Positions 23,531 through 29,491 of a stretch of DNA of 29,491 nucleotides are shown one piece after another. Every line of letters begins with the position of its first letter. Within the stretch, counting starts at the first letter, position 1. Below the pieces are notes generated by a model. The model saw nothing but the letters and a program-made list of their open reading frames with translations. It had not been told where the DNA came from and ran no database searches. The stretch comes from HTCC5015 sp051747425 (lineage in GTDB: Bacteria; Pseudomonadota; Gammaproteobacteria; HTCC5015), in assembly GCA_051747425.1 (NCBI GenBank), contig JBNJGD010000020.1, positions 1-29,491 on the forward strand, in the 5' to 3' direction. Both the position numbers and the translations under genes were made by a program.

Positions 23531-25879
23531 ATGACACGCTCTCTGGCTCAATGGTTGGTCCGCTATCGTCTCGTGCTCGCTCTGTTGAGCGTTGTGCTGG
23601 TGGTGCTCTCCACCGCCGGCGTTCGGCACCTCTATTTCCAGTCCGATTACCAGGTGTTCTTTGCCGAGGCAAATCCCCAGCTGCTGGCCCATGAGCACAT
23701 TCAGGACACCTACACCAAGAGCGATAACATGCTCTTTCTCATCGATACCGGTGAGGGCGGCGTATTCCGCCGCGAAGTACTCGAGAGCATTGCCTGGCTC
23801 ACGGAAGAGGCCTGGAACACGCCCTACAGCGTGCGAGTGGACTCGCTGACCAACTACCAGCACAGCGAGGCCGAGGGCGACACGCTGGAAGTCGCCGATC
23901 TGGTACAGGACCCGACAGCACTGGATGAGCCCGCTTTACAACGGGTGCGTGACATCGCCCTGACCGAGCCCCAGTTGCTGCACAACCTGATCTCCGAAGA
24001 TGGCCGGGTCACGGCGATCAATGTCTCTCTTGAGCTGCCCGAGGCCGCCGACACCGATGCGCCCCACGCCGAGCGCAAGGCCCAGAGCCTCAAGCGCGAT
24101 GGCGCTTTTTCCGAGATTGTCGATTTTTCCCGCGAGCTGGAGGCGCAGCTTCAGGTTCGACACCCCGAATTTGTGACCCACTTGCTCGGCGTGCCGGTGG
24201 TCAATGAAACCTTCAAGGAGCAGGCGGACAAGGACAGCCGGACGCTGATTCCGGGCATGTATCTGATCATTGTCGTCCTGCTGTCCCTGTTCCTGCGCTC
24301 CCTGGGCAGTGTGGTCAGCGTGGTGGTGCTGATCGCCTTTTCCACTCTGGCGGCGCTGGGTGCCCTGGGCTGGTCCATGACGCCGCTCAATCAGGTCACC
24401 GCCATTGCCCCGATCATCATTACCACCATTGCCGTTTGCGACTGTGTGCACCTGCTGGTGATTTACCTTCGCCACTTGTCCCAGGGCCAGGATCGCCTGG
24501 AGGCCATGGTCGAGAGCCTCACCGTCAACATCGAGCCCATCGTACTCACCAGCGTGACCACCGCTATCGGCTTTGTCAGTCTGGTCTTTTCCGAATCGCC
24601 GCCCTTTCAACAGCTGGGGCTGGTTTGTGCCTATGGCGTGATGTTGGCCATGGTGTTGACCCTGACCTTGCTGCCGGCGGTCTGTATCGCCCTGATTCGC
24701 CGGCGTCGCGGTCGCGGCATGGGCGACAGTCGTGAATCACTCAGCGGCCTCGCCAACTGGGTGATTGCCCGCCCCGGCAAAGTGGTTCTGGCCACTGGTC
24801 TGGTGGCCCTGGTGTTGATGGCACAGATGCCCCGCAACCAGCTCAACGACGACACCATCGCCTACTTTCAGCCCGGTGTGCCTCTGCGCGATGCCGCCGA
24901 CTACTACACCGAGCACCTGTCGGGCTTTGATCGCTTGGCCTACTCCTTGGACTGCGGCGAAGCCGGTTGCGTCAACGACCCGGCTTTCCTGGGCAAGGTA
25001 AAGGCACTGGGCGACTGGTTTATGCAGCAGGAGAAGGTGGTGTTCATCGATACCTACATCGATGTCATCGAGAAGCTCAACCGCAATATGCACGGCGGCG
25101 ACCCGGCCTGGCAGCGCCTGCCGGAGAGCCAGAATATGGCAGCGCAATATCAGTTGCTCTATGAAATGTCACTGCCCTACGGGCTCGATCTCAATACCCA
25201 GGTCAACTTTGACAAATCGGCGCTGCGGATACTGTTGCATGTGCGCGATGCCTTGCCCCAGGACCTGATCGCGCTGGATAAAAAAGCCTGGCAGTGGTTT
25301 GAGGAAAACGCCCCCGAGCTGCAGACCCACGGCGCCAGCATTCCCATGATGTTCGCCCACATCGGGCAGCAGAACATCGAGAGCATGATGACCGGCTCGG
25401 CAGTGGCCCTGATCGGCATTACCCTGACCCTGCTGGTGGCCCTGCGCTCCTTCCGCTTTGGCCTGTTGAGTATTTTTCCCAACGCTTTCCCCGCCGGTAT
25501 GGCCCTCGGGTTGTGGGGGCTGTTGTGGGGGCAGGTCAACCTGGCTGTCGCGGTGGTCTTCAGCGTGACCCTGGGGATCGTGGTCGACGACACCGTGCAC
25601 TTTATGAGCAAGTACCTGCGCGCCCGCCGCGAGCACGGCGACAGCCCCGAGGACGCGGTGCGTTATGCCTTCGCCACGGTGGGCTCGGCGCTGGTGGTGA
25701 CCACGGTGGTGCTGTCGCTGGGCTTTGGCATCCTGGTGTTCTCGGATTTCAATGTGAATGCCTACATGGGGGCGATGACCGCCATCACCATCGCCCTGGC
25801 GGTGGTTTTCGACTTTCTCTTTCTACCCGCGGCCCTGCTGCTGGTGGAGCGCTGGCGAGGTAGCTCCCCAACGGCTTGA
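23531..25879 (+). CDS. RND-superfamily exporter (MMPL/SSD-like, COG1033 type)
   Basis: Encodes 782 residues from ATG 23531 (MTRSLAQWLVRYRLVL). The open frame extends 38 codons upstream, but that part lies in the divergent gene region and would destroy the usual N-terminus. The architecture is duplicated. A helix at about 10-30 precedes a large periplasmic domain, then five helices from about 238 to 375 with SMTPLNQVTAIAPIIITTIA and ESPPFQQLGLVCAYGVMLAM. A second helix lies near 410, then a second periplasmic domain with two Cys (DCGEAGC), then five helices from about 618 to 770 with TLGIVVDDTVHFMSKYL. The acidic VVDDTVHF helix is the expected proton relay. Likely a proton-driven exporter of hydrophobic or lipid substrates; no membrane-fusion or outer-membrane partner is adjacent. 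Confidence 0.88.
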   Translation: MTRSLAQWLVRYRLVLALLSVVLVVLSTAGVRHLYFQSDYQVFFAEANPQLLAHEHIQDTYTKSDNMLFLIDTGEGGVFRREVLESIAWLTEEAWNTPYSVRVDSLTNYQHSEAEGDTLEVADLVQDPTALDEPALQRVRDIALTEPQLLHNLISEDGRVTAINVSLELPEAADTDAPHAERKAQSLKRDGAFSEIVDFSRELEAQLQVRHPEFVTHLLGVPVVNETFKEQADKDSRTLIPGMYLIIVVLLSLFLRSLGSVVSVVVLIAFSTLAALGALGWSMTPLNQVTAIAPIIITTIAVCDCVHLLVIYLRHLSQGQDRLEAMVESLTVNIEPIVLTSVTTAIGFVSLVFSESPPFQQLGLVCAYGVMLAMVLTLTLLPAVCIALIRRRRGRGMGDSRESLSGLANWVIARPGKVVLATGLVALVLMAQMPRNQLNDDTIAYFQPGVPLRDAADYYTEHLSGFDRLAYSLDCGEAGCVNDPAFLGKVKALGDWFMQQEKVVFIDTYIDVIEKLNRNMHGGDPAWQRLPESQNMAAQYQLLYEMSLPYGLDLNTQVNFDKSALRILLHVRDALPQDLIALDKKAWQWFEENAPELQTHGASIPMMFAHIGQQNIESMMTGSAVALIGITLTLLVALRSFRFGLLSIFPNAFPAGMALGLWGLLWGQVNLAVAVVFSVTLGIVVDDTVHFMSKYLRARREHGDSPEDAVRYAFATVGSALVVTTVVLSLGFGILVFSDFNVNAYMGAMTAITIALAVVFDFLFLPAALLLVERWRGSSPTA

Positions 25880-25906
25880 GCGAAATGAATCAATCGAGTC
25901 TATAAT
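25876..25906 (+). promoter_or_regulatory. candidate promoter for fadJ
   Basis: A perfect TATAAT at 25901-25906 with TTGAGC at 25876-25881, 19 bases apart, overlaps the exporter stop codon. The predicted leader is about 80 bases long. The -35 box is a 4/6 match and the spacing is long, so an activator or a different -35 is possible. Confidence 0.45.
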
Positions 25907-25991
25907 GGCGCCACGGTGGTCCCGCGTTGACAGCGTGGGGTGAAGTTCTTACTGTGCCGCCGTCCCCCAACAGCAATAGCGAGGAGCCACC

Positions 25992-28130
25992 GTGTCCGAA
26001 CAAACAGCATTTTCCGTTGATGTCCGCAAAGACGGCATTGCCGTCATCACACTCGATGTGCCCGGCGAAACCATGAATGTCCTCAAGGACACCTTTGCCG
26101 ACGAAGCCAATGCGGTGTTCGAGCAGGTGGCCAACGACCCCAAGGTCAAGGCCAGTGTCATTATCAGTGGCAAGGACAACTCCTTCGTCGCCGGTGCCGA
26201 TGTCAAGATGCTCAAGAAGGCAACATCCGCCCGGGGTGCCGCCCACATTGCCCGCATGGGCCAGCTGAGCTTCCAGAAAATTGCCGACAGCAAAAAGCCG
26301 GTGATCGCCGCTATTCACGGTCCAGCCCTGGGCGGCGGTTACGAGCTGGCGCTGGCCTGCCACGGCCGCGTCGCCAGCGACAGTCGCAAGACGGTGGTCG
26401 GTTTGCCCGAGGTCATGCTGGGGGTGCTCCCCGGTTCCGGCGGCACTCAGCGCCTGCCCCGGCTGATCGGTCTGCAAAAGGCTCTGCCCCTGATTCTCCA
26501 GGGCAAGCAGGTCAAGGCTTTCAAGGGCGTCAAAAACGGCATGGTCGACAAGGTCGTGCCCCGGGAGAAACTGCTCGACAGCGCCATTGAAATGGCCCGC
26601 GACATGATCGGCAAGGTTGACCCCAACCGCAGCGCCGCGCGCAAGGACCTCAAGGACCGCCTGCTCGAGGACAACCCCATTGGCCGCAAGGTCGTGTTCG
26701 ATCAGGCGCGCAAGATGGTTAAGGCCCAGACCAAAGGTAACTACCCGGCACCGCCGGCCATTATCGACTGCATTGAGTACGGCCTGAATAACGGTATGGA
26801 AAAGGGTCTGGTGTACGAGTCAAAGCGCTTTGGCGAACTGGCCATGACCCGCGTGGCGCGCAATCTGATGAATGTGTTCTTTGCCGACCAGGAGCTGGCC
26901 CGCCACCACTTTACCGATGCCAAGCCCGTGGATATCAAGACGGTGGGCGTGCTCGGCGGTGGCCTGATGGGCGCCGGCATCGGCACCGTCAGCCTGCTCA
27001 ACGCCAAGAAGTCGGTGATCATCAAGGACCGTGACGAGAAGGGCATTGGTCACGCCAACGATCACATCAAGGACGCGGTGGACAAAAAGCTCAAGTACCA
27101 GGGCATTACCGCCGAAGAGCACAAGGAGCGGATGGACAACTACCGCGGCGTGATCGAGTACGGCCCGATGAAGGACTGCGATATTGTCGTCGAGGCGGTC
27201 TTCGAGAGTCTGGAACTGAAACACCAAATGCTCAAGGATGTGGAAGATAACTGCCGCGAGGACACTATCTTCGCCACTAATACCTCCTCCTTGCCGCTCA
27301 AGGACATCGCCGCCGCGGCCAAGCGTCCCGGGCAGGTGCTGGCCATGCACTATTTCTCGCCGGTGGAGAAAATGCCCCTGCTGGAAATCGTCAAGCACGA
27401 CAAGACCGAGGACTGGGCCATTTCCAGCGCCGTTGAACTGGGCCGTGCCCAGGGCAAGAAGGTAATTGTGGTCAAGGACGGTGCCGGCTTTTATGTCAAT
27501 CGCATGCTGTTCCCCTACGCCAACGAAATCGCCTGGATGGCGATGGAGGGTGTGCCTCTGGACCAGCTGGACAAGGCCATGGTCAAGGCCGGCTTCCCTG
27601 TGGGCCCCATTTCGCTGCTCGATGAAGTGGGGGTGGATGTGGCCGGCAAGGTGCAGCCCAACCTGGAGGCCCAGTTTGGCGCCCGCTTTGTCGCCCCGGA
27701 CATGTCGCAGAAATTGCTCGATGCCAATCGCCTGGGCCGCAAGACCAAAAAGGGCATGTACAAGTACGATCAGGAGACGGGCAAGAAGCTCAAAGAGATC
27801 GACCCCGATGTTTACACCCTGTTGGGCGTGGAGCCGGACAAAAAGATCAGCGACTACGAAATCCGTCGCCGCTCTCTGCTGCCGCTGCTCAACGAGGCGG
27901 TGCGCTGTCTGGAGGACGGCACAATCACTTCGCCCCGCGACGGCGATCTGGGGGCGATCTTCGGCATTGGTTTTATCCCCTTCTCCGGCGGGCCTTTCCG
28001 CATGATCGACGCCATGGGCGCCGGTGCGGTGGTTAATGCGCTGGAAGGCTATCAGACCCTCTACGGCCCGCGCTTTGAGCCCTGCGAGATGCTCAGGGAC
28101 TACGCCAAAAACGCCAGGACTTTCTATTGA
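25992..28130 (+). CDS. fadJ: fatty acid oxidation multifunctional protein, FadJ-like
   Basis: Encodes 712 residues. The GTG start at 25992 follows GAGGAG. The N-terminal enoyl-CoA hydratase/isomerase domain has the oxyanion segment IHGPALGGGYELALAC and the two catalytic Glu residues (about 118 and 140, the second in GLPEVMLGVLPGSGGTQRLP). The NAD-binding 3-hydroxyacyl-CoA dehydrogenase domain starts near 317 (VGVLGGGLMGAGIG). The catalytic-His region is AMHYFSPVEKMPLLEIV, and C-terminal dehydrogenase domains follow from about 498 (GAGFYVNRMLFPYANEIAW). It performs the hydration and oxidation steps of beta-oxidation in the cytoplasm. The thiolase partner gene (fadI/fadA) is not adjacent. A strong terminator follows. 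Confidence 0.94.
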   Translation: MSEQTAFSVDVRKDGIAVITLDVPGETMNVLKDTFADEANAVFEQVANDPKVKASVIISGKDNSFVAGADVKMLKKATSARGAAHIARMGQLSFQKIADSKKPVIAAIHGPALGGGYELALACHGRVASDSRKTVVGLPEVMLGVLPGSGGTQRLPRLIGLQKALPLILQGKQVKAFKGVKNGMVDKVVPREKLLDSAIEMARDMIGKVDPNRSAARKDLKDRLLEDNPIGRKVVFDQARKMVKAQTKGNYPAPPAIIDCIEYGLNNGMEKGLVYESKRFGELAMTRVARNLMNVFFADQELARHHFTDAKPVDIKTVGVLGGGLMGAGIGTVSLLNAKKSVIIKDRDEKGIGHANDHIKDAVDKKLKYQGITAEEHKERMDNYRGVIEYGPMKDCDIVVEAVFESLELKHQMLKDVEDNCREDTIFATNTSSLPLKDIAAAAKRPGQVLAMHYFSPVEKMPLLEIVKHDKTEDWAISSAVELGRAQGKKVIVVKDGAGFYVNRMLFPYANEIAWMAMEGVPLDQLDKAMVKAGFPVGPISLLDEVGVDVAGKVQPNLEAQFGARFVAPDMSQKLLDANRLGRKTKKGMYKYDQETGKKLKEIDPDVYTLLGVEPDKKISDYEIRRRSLLPLLNEAVRCLEDGTITSPRDGDLGAIFGIGFIPFSGGPFRMIDAMGAGAVVNALEGYQTLYGPRFEPCEMLRDYAKNARTFY

Positions 28131-28157
28131 ATCGGTAGAAACGGGTGGAAATGAAAA

Positions 28158-28180
28158 GGCCGGCATTGCCGGCCTTTTTT
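28158..28180. terminator. intrinsic terminator between fadJ and the UPF0114 gene
   Basis: GGCCGGC (28158-28164), loop ATT, GCCGGCC (28168-28174) and six T, with four A on the left side. It can serve both convergent genes; the minus-strand U-tract would be only four long. Confidence 0.88.
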
Positions 28181-28184
28181 ATGC

Positions 28185-28676
28185 TCAGGGTTTTTTGGTG
28201 ATCCGGTCCATGAAGCCCATGCCCAGGGCGGAGACGACAAAAACCAGGTGGACGGCGGCGTAGGTCAGCAAACGCTCTGACTCCAGGCCTCCTTCCATGA
28301 ACAGCTTGAGCAAATGAATGGCAGAGATAGCGACGATTGAGGCCGAGACCTTGGTTTTCAGGCTGCCCGAGTCCATCTTGCCCAGCCAGCCAAGTTTTTC
28401 GTTGCCCTCCTTGATATCCAGGGCGGAAACAAAGTTTTCGTAACCGCTGAACATCACCATGATCAGCAGGCCGCCGACCAGGGCAATGTCGATCAGGGAG
28501 AGCACCAGCAGTATGGTTTGTCCTTCGGAAATTTCCAGAATCACGGGCAGGGTGTGCCACAGTTCCTGGAAGAACTTGATGCCGAGCAAGAGCAGGGCCA
28601 GGCTCAGTCCCAGATAAAGTGGGGCCAGAAACCAGCGCGTGGCGTAGAGGCTGCGTTCGATGAGGCGTTCAATCAC
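28185..28676 (-). CDS. UPF0114 family membrane protein (YqhA/TIGR00645-like)
   Basis: Encodes 163 residues and closely resembles E. coli YqhA along its length: ERSLYATRWFLAPLYLGLSL, the conserved GGLLIMVMFSGYENFVS, GWLGKMDSGSLKTKVSASI and a C-terminal helix ending DRITKK. It has four hydrophobic helices, in the cytoplasmic membrane. The function of the family is not established. It is convergent with fadJ across a shared terminator and divergent from the RluA-like gene. Confidence 0.9.
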   Translation of the reverse strand: MIERLIERSLYATRWFLAPLYLGLSLALLLLGIKFFQELWHTLPVILEISEGQTILLVLSLIDIALVGGLLIMVMFSGYENFVSALDIKEGNEKLGWLGKMDSGSLKTKVSASIVAISAIHLLKLFMEGGLESERLLTYAAVHLVFVVSALGMGFMDRITKKP

Positions 28677-28738
28677 TTCGGTTTTCTCCGCTTCCAGTGA
28701 ATTCAGTGAATTTCATTCGGGCTTATTTTACCTTGTCA

Positions 28739-28756
28739 CAGAGTGAATCGCTCTGT
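28739..28756. promoter_or_regulatory. 6-bp dyad upstream of the RluA-like gene
   Basis: ACAGAG (28739-28744) and CTCTGT (28751-28756) are exact inverted complements around TGAATC. The dyad sits about 17 bases before a TACAAT -10-like box (28774-28779), a place where an operator could lie. No good -35 was found. The -10-like box is only 6 bases from the ATG at 28786, so a leaderless message is possible. Confidence 0.3.
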
Positions 28757-28785
28757 TTGCGCTCGAATCGAAGTACAATGCCAGC

Positions 28786-29367
28786 ATGAAAGACCCCGAG
28801 CAAAATATTGTCATTGAGTGCGAACTGGAAGTCAGTTCGGACGACTGGTCCCAGGCGGCGGCCTTTCTCGCCGACCACCTGCCGTTATCTAAATCGCGCG
28901 TCAAAGAGGCGATGAACGCCGGTGCGGTCTGGCACTGCCGGGGCGAACAGCGCGAGCGGCTGCGCCGGGCCCGGGCCGAACTGTTGCCCGGCGATCGCGT
29001 TCAGGTGTTTTATAACGAAGCCCTGATTCGTATGCCGCCGGGGGATCTCCGACCGCTGGCCGACGAGGGTCACTACAGTGTCTGGAACAAGCCCGCCGGC
29101 ATGCTCTACCAGGGCGACGACTGGGGCGATCGCCACGCCTTCGAGCGCCAGGTGCATCTCTACTTTGATCGCCAGCGCGAGGTGTATCCGGTGTGCCGGG
29201 TCGATCGCGAGACCGGGGGGCTGGTGTTGCTGGCCCACGATCGGCGCACGGCGGCGGCGCTCGCGGAGAGCTGTGCTCCGGATCAAGCGGGTGTGGACGG
29301 ATATGTCGACGAACTGGCGTTTGTCTGCCCCCTCAGCGGCGAACAGAAACGCTACCGTCTGACCTGA
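28786..29367 (+). CDS. RluA-like pseudouridine synthase, apparently C-terminally truncated
   Basis: Encodes 193 residues, where RluA-family enzymes are usually 220-320. An S4-like N-terminal RNA-binding region (LADHLPLSKSRVKEAMNAGAV, then LLPGDRVQVFY) precedes the catalytic domain. That domain has NKPAGMLYQGDDWGDR and the active-site motif CRVDRETGGLVLLAHD, in which the catalytic Asp is kept although the usual HRLD..TSG is altered. The protein stops just after QKRYRLT, at the place where the family has its K-x-Y-x-A-x-V-x-G strand. The remaining C-terminal half of the fold is absent, and neither of the other two frames downstream restores it. It is either a decaying gene or an unusually short family member. 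There is no evident Shine-Dalgarno. Confidence 0.6.
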   Translation: MKDPEQNIVIECELEVSSDDWSQAAAFLADHLPLSKSRVKEAMNAGAVWHCRGEQRERLRRARAELLPGDRVQVFYNEALIRMPPGDLRPLADEGHYSVWNKPAGMLYQGDDWGDRHAFERQVHLYFDRQREVYPVCRVDRETGGLVLLAHDRRTAAALAESCAPDQAGVDGYVDELAFVCPLSGEQKRYRLT

Positions 29368-29424
29368 GTGAGTGGCTGCGGGCGACTGTGATTTGCCCGG
29401 GGGAGCCAGTATAGTAGAGCTCGA

Positions 29425-29446
29425 ATCGCCCCGGGGGGGGGGCGAT
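29425..29446. other. G-rich hairpin in the 3' intergenic region
   Basis: ATCGCCCC (29425-29432) and GGGGCGAT (29439-29446) form an 8-bp stem around six G. The run of ten consecutive G may also be error-prone sequence. There is no T-run, so it is not a standard terminator. It lies 30 bases before a possible new start codon. Confidence 0.4.
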
Positions 29447-29475
29447 GGTGGGTTAACACTGTTAAGGGAGCGAGC

Positions 29476-29491
29476 TTGGTCGCCATTCGCC
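29476..29491 (+). CDS. possible 5' end of a gene running off the window
   Basis: AAGGGAG at 29464-29470 is a good ribosome-binding site 5 bases before a TTG at 29476, which opens a frame beginning VAIR that continues past the edge. Only five codons are visible, so no product can be named. Confidence 0.25.

Noticed and set aside
26820..28166. A 448-codon minus-strand frame across fadJ
   Set aside because: Antisense shadow of a conserved gene; no motif or ribosome-binding site.
29368..29424. Continuation of the RluA-like protein in another frame after 29367
   Set aside because: The forward alternative frame gives a short tail without the K-x-Y-x-A-x-V-x-G or later family motifs before a stop near 29415.

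Overview
The window is a chromosomal segment of a G+C-rich, Gram-negative gammaproteobacterium. The evidence is a RlmG-type 23S rRNA methyltransferase, RdgC, outer-membrane phospholipase A (PldA), a FadJ-type beta-oxidation protein, PriA, UvrD, and Pseudomonas-like REP elements beginning GTAGGAG. A marine Cellvibrionales/Pseudomonadales-type host fits best, but this placement is inference. No tRNA, rRNA, CRISPR array, transposase or phage gene was seen.

Layout. (1) 1-3247 is a lower-G+C segment. It holds the tail of an unidentified gene, a secreted beta-propeller protein ending in a dockerin (250-2565), and a membrane-anchored cohesin protein (2630-3247). The two genes are separated by a 7-bp-stem terminator or attenuator. 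(2) 3248-9785 is a repeat-rich region with rlmG (minus strand), uvrD, and a merR-type regulator coupled to a two-half SO_0444-like metal permease that contains a 10-N assembly gap. At least four families of dispersed palindromic repeats fill the spaces between these genes. Two tandem copies of one family lie in frame inside rlmG. (3) 9786-11659 is a minus-strand pair: hemH followed by a translationally coupled CinA-like molybdopterin-binding-fold protein. (4) 11891-14770 is the three-gene proton-translocating transhydrogenase operon pntAA-pntAB-pntB, with a clear terminator and then another repeat island. (5) 15233-20677 is a tightly packed plus-strand run: rdgC, pldA, priA, a membrane diguanylate cyclase, and a degenerate paralogue of that cyclase. 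(6) 20703-23495 holds a small cytochrome c, an ABC1/UbiB-like kinase and an unknown multi-pass membrane protein. (7) 23531-29367 holds an RND-superfamily exporter, fadJ, a UPF0114 membrane protein and an apparently truncated RluA-like pseudouridine synthase. A possible new gene starts at the right edge.

The most system-like signal is the adjacent dockerin/cohesin pair. It suggests that a secreted beta-propeller protein is captured by a membrane-tethered cohesin receptor outside any cellulosome context. The next most interesting are the in-frame palindromic-element insertion in rlmG, and the tandem GGDEF pair whose second member has lost its catalytic motif but kept a correctly spaced c-di-GMP inhibitory site.
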